Origin: JAAYYM01 sp964631375 | GTDB taxonomy: Bacteria > Bacillota > Clostridia > Lachnospirales > Lachnospiraceae | Assembly (NCBI GenBank): GCA_964631375.1 | Contig: CAZVYQ010000005.1 | Coordinates: 25,740-89,739, forward strand | DNA: 64,000 nt | Direction of reading: 5' to 3' | Part shown: positions 24,174-33,356 of the stretch, piece after piece | How positions within the stretch are numbered: position 1 is the first letter of the stretch | Layout: each line of letters begins with the position of its first letter | Made by a program: the position numbers and the translations under genes | Notes under the pieces: model-generated | Databases searched by the model: none | Seen by the model: only the letters and a program-made list of their open reading frames with translations | Told to the model about the DNA's origin: nothing

Positions 24174-25064
24174 CTAACTCCCTAAAAACATCTTAACCGG
24201 ACGAAAATCATCCTGTTGTTTCACATAAATTCCTTTGAAATGATTCTCAGAATCATACATTCTGACCTGTGTTCCGGGCACATAGGTATCCGATAACTGC
24301 AGACGGTTACCATTGAGCAGCTGTCTGTCTAGTGCTGCAGGAATCACCACCTTGGGAATACTCCCAAAGATATCCTCAAGGTGGAGCAGATGATGTACCA
24401 AGGAACCGTCAACAACCATTGCCTCTACTTCGGATAGTGTCAATGCATCCTCTATTTGAAATCTCTCTACTCTTGTTCTGGTTAATTCCTTCATCGTGCC
24501 GCCGACACCGAGCTTTTGTCCGATATCGTGACATAATGTTCTAATATAAGTTCCCTTGGAACAGGTAACCTCCAGTATGACCTGTGGCAATTGTATATTC
24601 AGGATTTTGATTTCCATGATATCTATCGGTCTTGCCTTGCGTTCTACCTCTATTCCGGCTCTTGCAAGTTCATATAACTTTTTACCGTTGACTTTGAGTG
24701 CTGAATACATCGGTGGAATCTGCTCATGCCTACCCACAAATGACATGACAGACTCTATCACAGAATCTTCGGTCAGGCTTTCCATATCTTGAACATCTGC
24801 CCTTGTCAATATCGTCCCTGACAGATCCTGTGTATCTGTTGTGATCCCTAATAATAATACTGCCCGATATGTTTTATCATGATCCGTCAACATATCACAT
24901 ATTTTTGTTGCCTGACCAAGACACACCGGCAGAACACCTGTTGCGTCCGGATCTAATGTTCCCGTATGCCCGATCTTCTTCTGTCTCAGGATACCTCGCA
25001 GCTTTGCAACGACATCATGCGAAGTATAACCCTTTTCCTTATAAATATTCAATACTCCGTCCAT
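24174..25064 (-). CDS. truB: tRNA pseudouridine(55) synthase
   Basis: Makes pseudouridine 55 in the T-loop of tRNAs. From the start at 25064 (MDGVLNIYKEKGYTSHD) it has 296 residues, the normal length. The catalytic aspartate is in KKIGHTGTLDPDATGVLP, and the RNA-binding segment CSKGTYIRTLCHDIG is present. A C-terminal PUA-like region follows. An in-frame start 60 bp upstream would overlap nrnA and gives an atypical N terminus, so it is rejected. Confidence 0.95.
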   Translation of the reverse strand: MDGVLNIYKEKGYTSHDVVAKLRGILRQKKIGHTGTLDPDATGVLPVCLGQATKICDMLTDHDKTYRAVLLLGITTDTQDLSGTILTRADVQDMESLTEDSVIESVMSFVGRHEQIPPMYSALKVNGKKLYELARAGIEVERKARPIDIMEIKILNIQLPQVILEVTCSKGTYIRTLCHDIGQKLGVGGTMKELTRTRVERFQIEDALTLSEVEAMVVDGSLVHHLLHLEDIFGSIPKVVIPAALDRQLLNGNRLQLSDTYVPGTQVRMYDSENHFKGIYVKQQDDFRPVKMFLGS

Positions 25065-25095
25065 AATCTCTATACTCCGCTTTAAATTGGTCCTG

Positions 25096-26055
25096 TTACT
25101 CAGCTTCCTTAATCTGCTTTTCAATCATTGCAGACAGGTTATTGATCACATCATGAAATGTACCGTTCATCGTACAGCCTGCTGCTCTGACATGACCTCC
25201 ACCACCAAAAATCGTTGCGATTCCGGCTACATCCACGATGCGATTGGAACGCATGCTGACCTTATATTCCTGAAATCCTGTTTCATACAGGAAAATTGCA
25301 CATTCTACACCTCTCGTGATTCTCAGTTGATTGACCACGCCCTCCAGAGATCTGGGCTTAGCATCGTAAAAATCCATTGTCTTTCGATCCACCATGCTGA
25401 CGATGCATTTCCCATCCATAATCAGAAAACTCTCCAGCAATGCTCTGCCTAAAATCTGGTTTGCAATATAGGATTTCTGATAGAAAGTCCTGTCTATGAT
25501 ACCGCTTCTGTCAAAATCAAAGCCTGCCAATACGCTGACTGCCTGAAATGTCTTTGAAGATGTACTTTCATATTGAAATACTCCTGTATCATGTACGATC
25601 CCGACAAAGATCGACTCTGCAATATGCGTGTCCAGATCTTCTCTGTCAATCAGATCAAAGATCAACTCACAGGTCGAACTGGCTGTCGGTACAATATAAT
25701 TGACCTTTGCAAATCCTGTATTGCTGATATGATGATCGATGCAGATCGTCTTCTTTGCACTTTCATAATACTTTGCGGCATCTCCGAGTCTATCCTCGTC
25801 TCCGCAATCCAATGCGATAAAGACATCATATACGGTTTCTTTATCATACTGACTATTGATGTATTCGTATCCCTTCAGAAAAGAAAACACCTCTGACGGT
25901 TGTTCCAAAAACAGATCCACCTGTGCTTTTGGCATGATCTTTCTGACATACTGATACATTGCTGTATTGGAACCGACACAATCTCCGTCCGGACGAATAT
26001 GCCCAGAGATGGCGATTGTCTTGGCTCCTGATAACTCTTGTTTCAAATTGATCAT
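25096..26055 (-). CDS. nrnA: DHH-family oligoribonuclease / pAp phosphatase (NrnA-like)
   Basis: NrnA degrades nano-RNAs of 2-5 nt and dephosphorylates pAp. The roughly 319-residue product has the DHH metal site motifs SGHIRPDGDCVGSN, IALDCGDEDRLGD, CIDHHISNTGF and GIVHDTGVFQYEST. The C-terminal DHHA1 domain carries GGGGHVRAAGC. Of two nearby starts, the ATG at 26055 has AGGTGAG about 8 bp upstream and is preferred over the GTG at 26067. Lies between rbfA and truB as in Bacillus and clostridia. Confidence 0.93.
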   Translation of the reverse strand: MINLKQELSGAKTIAISGHIRPDGDCVGSNTAMYQYVRKIMPKAQVDLFLEQPSEVFSFLKGYEYINSQYDKETVYDVFIALDCGDEDRLGDAAKYYESAKKTICIDHHISNTGFAKVNYIVPTASSTCELIFDLIDREDLDTHIAESIFVGIVHDTGVFQYESTSSKTFQAVSVLAGFDFDRSGIIDRTFYQKSYIANQILGRALLESFLIMDGKCIVSMVDRKTMDFYDAKPRSLEGVVNQLRITRGVECAIFLYETGFQEYKVSMRSNRIVDVAGIATIFGGGGHVRAAGCTMNGTFHDVINNLSAMIEKQIKEAE

Positions 26056-26056
26056 A

Positions 26057-26416
26057 TTACTGCTCACCTTTATTCACTTCATCTATTAACTTTGACATAT
26101 TCATACCATACTCTAGAGAATTATCCAATATGAAACTGATCTCCGGTGTATTTCGCAGATTGAGCGTCTGTGCCAGTTTTCTTCTGATAAAGCCCATGGC
26201 ATTGTCCAGTCCTTCGATTGTTGCCTGTCTCTCGACTGCATCTCCAAGTGTACTGATCCATACCTTGCAGGTTTTCAGATCAGTCGCCACCTCAACTGCA
26301 GTGACAGAAGTTACAGGACCCACTCTCGGATCCTTGATCTCACTGCGAATAATGTCTGCTAACACCTTTTGCACCTCACCATTGAGTCTGGTGTTTTTAA
26401 TGCTGTTTTTTCTCAT
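26057..26416 (-). CDS. rbfA: 30S ribosome-binding factor RbfA
   Basis: A late 30S maturation factor binding near the 5' helix of 16S rRNA. The 119-residue product has a KH-like fold with the conserved VQKVLADIIRSEIKDPRVG, the family's most recognisable stretch, and RTPEISFILDNS-like residues NTPEISFILDNSLEYG. It follows infB by 5 bp. Basic start MRKNSIKNTRLNGEV is typical. Confidence 0.95.
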   Translation of the reverse strand: MRKNSIKNTRLNGEVQKVLADIIRSEIKDPRVGPVTSVTAVEVATDLKTCKVWISTLGDAVERQATIEGLDNAMGFIRRKLAQTLNLRNTPEISFILDNSLEYGMNMSKLIDEVNKGEQ

Positions 26417-26421
26417 TCTAT

Positions 26422-29400
26422 TTACCTCGGCACTTCTACCATAGTGTAGGCTTCTACCTGATCCAGTTCCTGAATGTCATTAAAGCCCTCAAATACCAGA
26501 CCACATTCAAAGCCTACCTTGACTTCCTTGACATCATCCTTAAATCTCTTGAGTGAAGCAAGCGGCCCTTCAAAGATCTGCTCACCTTCTCTGGTGATTC
26601 TGACGGTACAACCTCTCTGGAAGATACCATCCAATATATAGGATCCTGCAATATTTCCTATTCCGGAAGCCTTGAAGATCTGTCTCACCTCTGCATGACC
26701 AAGTACCTTTTCCTCAAATACAGGATCCAGCATACCCTTCATGGCGGCCTCAACATCTTCGATTGCCTTATAGATGACGTTATACAACCTGATATCCACG
26801 CCCTCAGTTTCAGCAGTTGCCTTTGCTGTTGCATCCGGTCTGACATTAAATCCAATGATAATCGCATTAGAAGCTGATGCCAGGATGACATCTGATTCAT
26901 TAATGGCTCCAACACCACCATGGATGACCTTTACAACTACCTCATCATTTGTCAGCTTCAACAAGCTTTCTTTAATGGCCTCAAATGAGCCCTGTACATC
27001 AGCTTTGATGATGATACTCAGTTCCTTCAGATTACCTGCTTGGATCTGTGAATACAAATCATCCAGAGACAGCATCTTTGCTTTTGTATCATCAATCAGT
27101 TTCACCTTGTTCTGTGAAATGAATGTTGCTGCAAAATTACGTGCCTCTTTATCATTTTCCGGTGCAACAAAGATATCTCCTGCCTCAGGTACATCACCTA
27201 ATCCAAGGATCTCTACCGGTGTGGATGGGCCTGCTTCTTTCACACGTTTGCCCTTATCGTCAATCATGGCTCTGACCTTACCATGACAGCTGCCTGCTGC
27301 AATAAAGTCGCCCACCTTGAGTGTTCCCTTTTGTACCAGAACTGTTGCAACCGGACCACGTCCTTTATCTAGCTGTGCCTCAATGACAAGACCTCTTGCC
27401 TTTCTCTTCGTATTAGCTTTTAGTTCGAGAATATCTGCTGTCAGAAGGATCATCTCAAGCAATTGCTCGATTCCTTCACCTGACTTTGCAGATACCGGAG
27501 CAAATACAGTACTTCCACCCCAGTCCTCCGGGATCAGTTCATACTCTGCCAGTTCCTGTTTCACTCTATCTATGTTCGCACTTGGTTTATCAATTTTGTT
27601 GACTGCAACGATGATCTCAATACCGGCAGCTTTTGCATGATTGATTGCCTCGATGGTCTGTGGCATAACTCCATCATCTGCTGCTACCACAAGGATTGCA
27701 ATATCTGTTGCATTTGCACCACGCATACGCATAGCTGTAAATGCTTCATGTCCTGGAGTATCTAGGAAGGTGATCTTCTGCCCGTTAATCGTAACTACAT
27801 AAGCACCAATGTGCTGTGTGATACCACCGGCCTCGCGGTCTGTCACATTGGTTTTACGAATTGCATCCAAAAGGGATGTCTTACCATGATCAACATGACC
27901 CATAACACAGATTACTGGTGGTCTCGGAGTCATCTTGCTTGTATCCTCTTCTTCCTCCCGCAGTAATTCCTCAATGACATCTACTACAATCTCTTTCTCA
28001 CATAATACCTCGAATTCCATGGCTATTTCTTCTGCCACTTCATAGGTGACTTCCTGATTAACTGTAACAATCGTACCCTTCAGAAACAGTTTCTTTACAA
28101 TTGCGGATGGCTGCATTTTCATCTTTTCAGCCAGTTCCTTGATCGTCAATGATTCAGGAAGCGTAATTACTTTGATCTTTTCTTCCTCTTTGACCATTTG
28201 CTTTTCCTGTGGTCGCTCTAACTGTTTGATTCCCTTAATAGGTTTTCCGCCTCTGAATCCGTCAGCATCTGTATAATTATCTTTACGTTTTTTATCCTGA
28301 TTCTGACGACGCTTCTCCTGTTCATCGCGATGCTTCTCCTGCTCCTTGGCTGTCATCTTAGCCGGAGAGTCAAATCCGCCACCTGCTCCCGGACGTCCGC
28401 CGCCCTGTCCTGGTCTATTGTTGTAACCACCACTGCTTTGACCCGGTCTGTTGTTGTAGCTGCCACCGCCTTGACCCGGTCTGTTGTTATAGCTGCCACC
28501 ACTGCTTTGACCCGGTCTGCTGTTATAGCTGCCACCGCCTTGACCCGGTCTGCTGTTGTAGCTGCCACCACTGCTTTGACCCGGTCTGCTGTTATAGTTG
28601 CTGCCACTACCCTGATAACTGTTGCCACTTGGTCTGTTGCCCTGATAGTTACTGTTATTGGGGCGATTGCCCTGATAATTATTACCACCGCTTGGTCTGT
28701 TACCCTGATAATTGTTACTGCCACTAGGTCTATTACCCTGATAATTATTACCCTGATAGTTTCCTTGTCTTACTCCGTTCTGGCTTCCTTGACGGTTTTC
28801 ACTTCTCCCAGTACTGCCAGTGCTATTATTATTACTTCTAGGATTACTATAATTACTTTGTACGTTCGGTCTGCTGTTTTGACTAGTTTCTTCATTTTGG
28901 ATACTTGCTGTTTGATTTTGATCAGCTCCTGTTCTTGTCTCCGTTGCCGGTTTATCAATGACTCCAAAGTTCTCATAGCCTGCTGCATGTTCCGGTCTGA
29001 CTGATGTCGTGATTCTCTCACTTACACTCGGTCTGTTTGTATTGATTCCCTGTCTGTTTTGATTATTTGGACGTCCCTGTCCCATACCGTTCTGTGGTCT
29101 CTGTTGAGGCTGTCCTCCCGGTGCTCTGGAGTTATGTGGATTGCTTACAAATATGATATTAGACTTCTTCTTTTTTACCGGTGTTGCATCCTTACGTGCT
29201 TCTGTATCGGCTGCAGTCTTTGTTGCCTGTGTTTCCTCTGCCTTAGGTTTCTCCTGTTTCGGAGCACCATCCTTAGTCTCCTCTGCTTTGGCCTCAGCTG
29301 TTTTCTTAGGAGCAGCTTTAACCGTTGTCTTTTTTTCCTTTACAGCTTCTGTCTTTGCAGGTTCTACCGGCTTCTCGACCTTTTTCACTGTCTTTTTGAT

Positions 29401-29556
29401 TCCAAAGGACTTCTTGACCAGTTCTATCATTTCCTCGTCCAGATTCGCCTGAGGAGATGATTTGCCCTCGATTCCCTTCTCAGCCAGAAGTGTGGATATT
29501 TCCTTACTTGTCTTATCTATTTCTTTTGCTAACTCATGTACTTTCATTTTAGTCAT
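26422..29556 (-). CDS. infB: Translation initiation factor IF-2 with long repeat-rich N terminus
   Basis: IF-2 is the GTPase that positions fMet-tRNA on the 30S and promotes subunit joining. The 1044-residue product is long for the family. The N terminus has the IF2_N helix motif (MKVHELAKEIDKTSKEIS), a Lys/Ala/Glu-rich stretch, then a disordered Gly/Asn/Gln/Arg/Ser region (about 150-395) with repeated NYQGNRPSG and SYNSRPGQ units. A second IF2_N domain precedes the G domain with VMGHVDHGKTSLLDAI near residue 551, DTPGHEAF and NKID. Domains II to IV complete the protein. The start overlaps the ylxQ stop by 4 bp; an ATG three codons in is also possible. Confidence 0.97.
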   Translation of the reverse strand: MTKMKVHELAKEIDKTSKEISTLLAEKGIEGKSSPQANLDEEMIELVKKSFGIKKTVKKVEKPVEPAKTEAVKEKKTTVKAAPKKTAEAKAEETKDGAPKQEKPKAEETQATKTAADTEARKDATPVKKKKSNIIFVSNPHNSRAPGGQPQQRPQNGMGQGRPNNQNRQGINTNRPSVSERITTSVRPEHAAGYENFGVIDKPATETRTGADQNQTASIQNEETSQNSRPNVQSNYSNPRSNNNSTGSTGRSENRQGSQNGVRQGNYQGNNYQGNRPSGSNNYQGNRPSGGNNYQGNRPNNSNYQGNRPSGNSYQGSGSNYNSRPGQSSGGSYNSRPGQGGGSYNSRPGQSSGGSYNNRPGQGGGSYNNRPGQSSGGYNNRPGQGGGRPGAGGGFDSPAKMTAKEQEKHRDEQEKRRQNQDKKRKDNYTDADGFRGGKPIKGIKQLERPQEKQMVKEEEKIKVITLPESLTIKELAEKMKMQPSAIVKKLFLKGTIVTVNQEVTYEVAEEIAMEFEVLCEKEIVVDVIEELLREEEEDTSKMTPRPPVICVMGHVDHGKTSLLDAIRKTNVTDREAGGITQHIGAYVVTINGQKITFLDTPGHEAFTAMRMRGANATDIAILVVAADDGVMPQTIEAINHAKAAGIEIIVAVNKIDKPSANIDRVKQELAEYELIPEDWGGSTVFAPVSAKSGEGIEQLLEMILLTADILELKANTKRKARGLVIEAQLDKGRGPVATVLVQKGTLKVGDFIAAGSCHGKVRAMIDDKGKRVKEAGPSTPVEILGLGDVPEAGDIFVAPENDKEARNFAATFISQNKVKLIDDTKAKMLSLDDLYSQIQAGNLKELSIIIKADVQGSFEAIKESLLKLTNDEVVVKVIHGGVGAINESDVILASASNAIIIGFNVRPDATAKATAETEGVDIRLYNVIYKAIEDVEAAMKGMLDPVFEEKVLGHAEVRQIFKASGIGNIAGSYILDGIFQRGCTVRITREGEQIFEGPLASLKRFKDDVKEVKVGFECGLVFEGFNDIQELDQVEAYTMVEVPR
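28380..28770 (-). repeat. Degenerate tandem repeats inside infB
   Basis: Two repeat types are seen in the coding DNA. Nearest the 3' side are 33- and 36-bp alternating units coding for GQGGGSYNSRP and GQSSGGSYNSRP. Upstream of these are about 27-33-bp units coding for NYQGNRPSG variants. The region is low-complexity and prone to length change. Confidence 0.85.
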
Positions 29557-29888
29557 TTATTTACCTCCGTATTTGTTTCTTCCAAATGCTTCAGGATCGC
29601 TTTCACGAATCCCTCATCTGTAATTGCAAGAGATGCTCTCATTTCGTTTCCGATCGCATGCCCGAGTTCCTCTTTATTACTATACTCACAAATCTGTACG
29701 TGATAGAATTCACACATATTGCGAAACATCTTCTTTGTATTGTCCGAGGCATCCTCAGCCACCATTACGAGTATTGCCCTGCCATCCTTAACAGTTTTCT
29801 CTGTCATGAATTCTCCGCTTACTACCTTTCCCGCACGTTTTGCGAGCCCCAGCATCTGCAGCACCTTATTTTGCTTCACGTTCATCAA
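29553..29888 (-). CDS. ylxQ: Ribosomal L7Ae-like protein YlxQ
   Basis: A 111-residue kink-turn RNA-binding protein of the L7Ae/L30e family. KVLQMLGLAKRAGKVVSGE and AILVMVAEDASDNTKKMF are characteristic. It lies between ylxR and infB, overlapping ylxR by about 23 bp and infB by 4 bp, the standard position in Firmicutes. The exact role is not settled; k-turn RNA binding is known for relatives. Confidence 0.92.
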   Translation of the reverse strand: MMNVKQNKVLQMLGLAKRAGKVVSGEFMTEKTVKDGRAILVMVAEDASDNTKKMFRNMCEFYHVQICEYSNKEELGHAIGNEMRASLAITDEGFVKAILKHLEETNTEVNK

Positions 29889-30138
29889 ACTCCTTCATCA
29901 AACCTGCAATGACATCATCCGGAATACTTGTTTTCAGGGAGCGTTCCAGGCCTTTATGCTTCAATGCCTGATCCAGACAGTCCCGATTGGCACATACATA
30001 GGCACCTCGTCCATTCTTCTTCCCCGTGGTGTCCAGCACAATCTCATTCTCAGCAGTCTTGATCACACGCAGCATTTCTTTTTTATTTCCCATTTGACCA
30101 CAACCGACACATTGTCTCAAGGGAATTTTCTTCGCCAT
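29866..30138 (-). CDS. rnpM: YlxR/RnpM family protein (DUF448)
   Basis: A 90-residue basic protein of the YlxR family. The Firmicute member has been described as a modulator of RNase P, hence the symbol RnpM. The conserved RQCVGCGQMGNKKEMLRV near the N terminus and GRGAYVCANRDCLDQAL in the middle supply two CxxC-like pairs. It is located between nusA and ylxQ. Confidence 0.92.
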   Translation of the reverse strand: MAKKIPLRQCVGCGQMGNKKEMLRVIKTAENEIVLDTTGKKNGRGAYVCANRDCLDQALKHKGLERSLKTSIPDDVIAGLMKEFDEREAK

Positions 30139-30168
30139 AACGATCGCCCCTTTCGTCAGATGATTCTG

Positions 30169-31350
30169 TTACTCTTCCGAAACAGCTTCCGCATCAGCAG
30201 CCTCTGCCGGTTCCTCATCTATAGATTCCTCTGTACCTTCCTCATATTCCTCAGCGTACTCCTCTTCGTCGTACTCTTCTTCATCATAGTAATCTTCCAT
30301 TCTGAAGCCCGGTGCGTCCTTAGCCTGTGTCTCACTCTTGATATCGATCTTGAAACCTGTCAAACGTGCAGCAAGTCTCGCATTTTGACCTTCCTTGCCG
30401 ATTGCAAGAGACAACTGATAATCAGGCACAACAACCTTGGCTGTCTTCTCATCGCCATCAGCGATTACAAATACAACCTTGGCAGGTGACAGAGCGTTTT
30501 CGATCAAAATTCCGGGGTTCTCATCCCAGTTGATGATATCGATTTTCTCACCACGCAGTTCATCTACAATTGTATTAACACGGGAGCCGTTCATACCGAC
30601 ACATGCCCCGACAGCGTCTACCTCAGGATTGTTAGACCATACGGCGATCTTTGTTCTGCTGCCCGCTTCTCTGGCGATGCTCTTGATCTCAACCGTACCG
30701 TCTCTCACTTCTGTTACCTCTGTCTCAAATAGTCTCTTAACAAGCTCAGGATGTGTTCTGCTGACTAAGATCTTAGGTCCCTTAGTCGTATCCTTCACTT
30801 CGAGAATATAAACCTTTACCCTCTCAGTCGGCTTCAATACCTCAGTCTTAACCTGTTCATTCTCAGCAAGCAGTGCATCCACTTTACCAAGATTGATACT
30901 GATGTTCTTACCGACATTTCTCTGGACAATACCTGTCACAACATCCTTTTCCTTGCCATAATACTGGTTATACAGTACAGAACGTTCCTCCTCGCGAATC
31001 TTCTGCAGAATGACGTTCTTTGCATTCTGTGTTGCAATACGTCCGAATTCCTTGCTCTTGACCTCGATCGGTATCACTGCTCCTGCCTTGATCTTTGGAT
31101 CGATCAATTTTGCTTCGGCAAGACTGATCTCCATAACAGGATCTTCTACTTCCTTCACAACTGTTTTGTCTGCGTATACCATGAAATCACATGTGTCTCG
31201 ATCGATCTCGACTCTGACATTGTCGGATTTTCCGAAATGGTTCTTGCATGCAGTGATCAGAGAATTTTCGATTGCATCAAAAAGAGTCTCTTTGCTGATG
31301 TCTTTTTCCTTTTCCAAAATATCCAGTGCTTCCATTAATTCCTTGTTCAT
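30169..31350 (-). CDS. nusA: Transcription termination/antitermination factor NusA
   Basis: NusA binds RNA polymerase and nascent RNA, and affects pausing, termination and antitermination. The 393-residue product has an N-terminal polymerase-binding domain, an S1 domain (VTGIVQRNVGKNISINLG), and two KH domains with VGACVGMNGSRVNTIVDEL and LAIGKEGQNARLAARLTG. The C-terminal 50 residues are strongly acidic (Glu, Asp, Tyr), a frequent feature of clostridial NusA. It lies 15 bp after rimP and heads the classical operon. Confidence 0.96.
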   Translation of the reverse strand: MNKELMEALDILEKEKDISKETLFDAIENSLITACKNHFGKSDNVRVEIDRDTCDFMVYADKTVVKEVEDPVMEISLAEAKLIDPKIKAGAVIPIEVKSKEFGRIATQNAKNVILQKIREEERSVLYNQYYGKEKDVVTGIVQRNVGKNISINLGKVDALLAENEQVKTEVLKPTERVKVYILEVKDTTKGPKILVSRTHPELVKRLFETEVTEVRDGTVEIKSIAREAGSRTKIAVWSNNPEVDAVGACVGMNGSRVNTIVDELRGEKIDIINWDENPGILIENALSPAKVVFVIADGDEKTAKVVVPDYQLSLAIGKEGQNARLAARLTGFKIDIKSETQAKDAPGFRMEDYYDEEEYDEEEYAEEYEEGTEESIDEEPAEAADAEAVSEE

Positions 31351-31365
31351 TTTTCCTTTTCCCTC

Positions 31366-31830
31366 CTAAAGTTCCAATGCGAGTCTGATCAATGCTATGT
31401 CTGACTTCGCAAATGTGGTCTCTTCTTCATTGATCATGATTGTAACTGTATCTTTATCGTAGGCTTTTAAGGCACCTACAAATTCCTTTTCATGGTTGAT
31501 CGCCTGATAAGTTCTGATCTCTACATCCTTACCGATGCTTCTCTCATAATCCTTGGACTTTTTGAGTGGTCTGCCTAGTCCCGGAGAACTGACCTCCATA
31601 ATATAAGCCTCCGGAATAAAATCCTCTCGGTCAAGTGCATCTGATAATGCACGGCTGACTGTTTCACAGTCATCAATCGTGATACCGCCGGGCTTATCAA
31701 TATATGCTCGCAGGTACCAGTTTGAGCCTTCCTTGACATACTCGACATCCACAAGCTCAAAGCTGTGTGCTTCCATAATCGGCATTAACAGCTGCTCTGT
31801 CCTTGCTTCATAGTCTTCTCTTTTTGACAA
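31366..31830 (-). CDS. rimP: Ribosome maturation factor RimP
   Basis: A 30S assembly factor acting with S12 near the central pseudoknot. The 154-residue product has the conserved FELVDVEYVKEGSNWYLR, GGITIDDCETVSRALSD and YIMEVSSPGLGRPLKK segments in the N-terminal domain and an Sm-like C-terminal domain. It is the first gene of the rimP-nusA-rnpM-ylxQ-infB-rbfA-nrnA-truB-ribF unit, with a leader of over 100 nt before it. Confidence 0.95.
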   Translation of the reverse strand: MSKREDYEARTEQLLMPIMEAHSFELVDVEYVKEGSNWYLRAYIDKPGGITIDDCETVSRALSDALDREDFIPEAYIMEVSSPGLGRPLKKSKDYERSIGKDVEIRTYQAINHEKEFVGALKAYDKDTVTIMINEEETTFAKSDIALIRLALEL

Positions 31831-31874
31831 TCGCTTTCTCTCCTCTCATATATAAAGGTCCTATACAAAATTGA

Positions 31875-31898
31875 AAGAGTGGACTGCTGCCCACTCTT
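31875..31898 (-). terminator. Weak hairpin between the MATE gene and rimP
   Basis: An 8-bp stem AAGAGTGG/CCACTCTT with an 8-nt loop is followed on the minus strand by TCAATTTTG. It could be a weak terminator for the MATE gene or part of the rimP leader. Confidence 0.4.
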
Positions 31899-31976
31899 AT
31901 CTTCGTAATACCTTATTAACTTATAATATGATAACACTTATTTCCACCAAATGCAAGGGATATGAGAAACTTTATT

Positions 31977-33305
31977 TTATCCTTGGGATTTCCACTTACC
32001 CTGCAGGTAGAAGATCACTGATAATACGGCGGCAACGCTCCAGCCCACCGGCCAGGACAGCCAGATACCGGTCGTACCCAAATACCTTGCAAATACATAA
32101 GACAGTAGTACACGCAAGATCAGATCCGAAAATGTCGTTGTCATAAACTGTCGCATCACACCTGCTCCACGCAGAACTCCGTCAGCCATCAGCTTCACGG
32201 ATATGATAAAATAGAATGGCGAAACAATCCTCAAAAATAACACGCCTGTATCCAGTGCTGTGGTGCTTTCTTCTGTCATAAAGAGACTGATCATCGTTCT
32301 TCCGGCAAAGAAGAACGCCAGAAAGAACGGAACCGCCACATACATCGCCATGCGGATTCCGGCTCGAAATCCTTTCTTCACCCGTTCCGTTAAGCCTGCT
32401 CCAATGTTCTGGGCCGTAAAGCTCGACAAACCGTTTGCTAATGTCGCAAAGGAGGTGATGGTAAAGGTGTTGAGTTTAATCGCCGCTGAGTACCCGGCAA
32501 TGACAGAGGAACCATACCCATTGATCAGGCTTTGGATGAAGATATTGCCGACAGAGACAAAGCTCTGCTGTAGAATACTCGGAATCGCGATGCGACTGAT
32601 CATACCGAGCATTTTTCCTGAAAAGTAGACCTTTTCGCCCTCTGCCTGTACGGATCGCATCCTGTGTGCCAATGTAATCAATGCCAGGATGCACGCAACC
32701 CCTTGTGCGATAAAGGTTGCCCATGCTACACCTGCAACGCCCCAATGAAAGCCTGCAACAAACAATAGATCCAGCACGATATTGCCAAGTGATGAACCAA
32801 TCAGAAACCATAGTGGTGTCTTGGAATCTCCCAGTGAGGTAAAGATCCCTGTTGCAATATTATAAAGAAACAGAAAGGCAAACCCTCCTATATAGATACG
32901 AAGGTAAAGAGCGCCATCCTGCATGATATTGTTTGGTGTATGGATGGCTCTCATCATCAGTGTACTAGTCAACAGTCCTGCAAGCGTCAGAAAGGCGGAC
33001 AGTACAATTGAAGAAATGATGGTAGTTGACACTGCGGTCTTCATATCCCGATACTTTTTCGCACCGAACAGTTGTGAGATGATGACTGCACAGCCAATGT
33101 TGGAACCGACTGCAATTGCCATAAAGATCATTGTAATAGGATAAGATGCCCCGACAGCCGCCAGCGCATCCTCTCCTGCGAACTTGCCTGCTATGACGCT
33201 GTCCGCAATGTTATATAATTGTTGGAAGATCACACTGATGAACATGGGAACAGAAAACTTCCACAAAACCTTCTCAGGCTGACCTTCGGTTAAGTTGTGA
33301 TTCAT
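31977..33305 (-). CDS. MATE-family multidrug/organic cation efflux transporter
   Basis: A 442-residue membrane transporter with about twelve helices arranged as two six-helix halves. The N-terminal half has PMFISVIFQQLYNIADSVIAGKFAGEDALAAVGASYP, quoted here only as landmarks PMFIS (20-24) and GEDALAAVG; the second half has the matching NGYGSSVIAGYSA. It exports small compounds in exchange for Na+ or H+; the substrate cannot be told. The start has AAGG 7 bp upstream. It is not part of an obvious operon. Confidence 0.92.
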   Translation of the reverse strand: MNHNLTEGQPEKVLWKFSVPMFISVIFQQLYNIADSVIAGKFAGEDALAAVGASYPITMIFMAIAVGSNIGCAVIISQLFGAKKYRDMKTAVSTTIISSIVLSAFLTLAGLLTSTLMMRAIHTPNNIMQDGALYLRIYIGGFAFLFLYNIATGIFTSLGDSKTPLWFLIGSSLGNIVLDLLFVAGFHWGVAGVAWATFIAQGVACILALITLAHRMRSVQAEGEKVYFSGKMLGMISRIAIPSILQQSFVSVGNIFIQSLINGYGSSVIAGYSAAIKLNTFTITSFATLANGLSSFTAQNIGAGLTERVKKGFRAGIRMAMYVAVPFFLAFFFAGRTMISLFMTEESTTALDTGVLFLRIVSPFYFIISVKLMADGVLRGAGVMRQFMTTTFSDLILRVLLSYVFARYLGTTGIWLSWPVGWSVAAVLSVIFYLQGKWKSQG

Positions 33306-33356
33306 TTCGAAACCTTACTTCCTGATGCTAGTTTACATAACGATATTATTTACTTT

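Noticed and set aside
28380..28770. Regular repeats resembling a CRISPR array
   Set aside because: The units are contiguous, in frame within infB, and code for glycine-asparagine-rich protein repeats. There are no unique spacers and no cas genes.
28330..29004. Long plus-strand frame opposite infB
   Set aside because: Its Thr/Ala/Val composition mirrors the repeat codons of infB on the other strand, and there is no SD or family resemblance.
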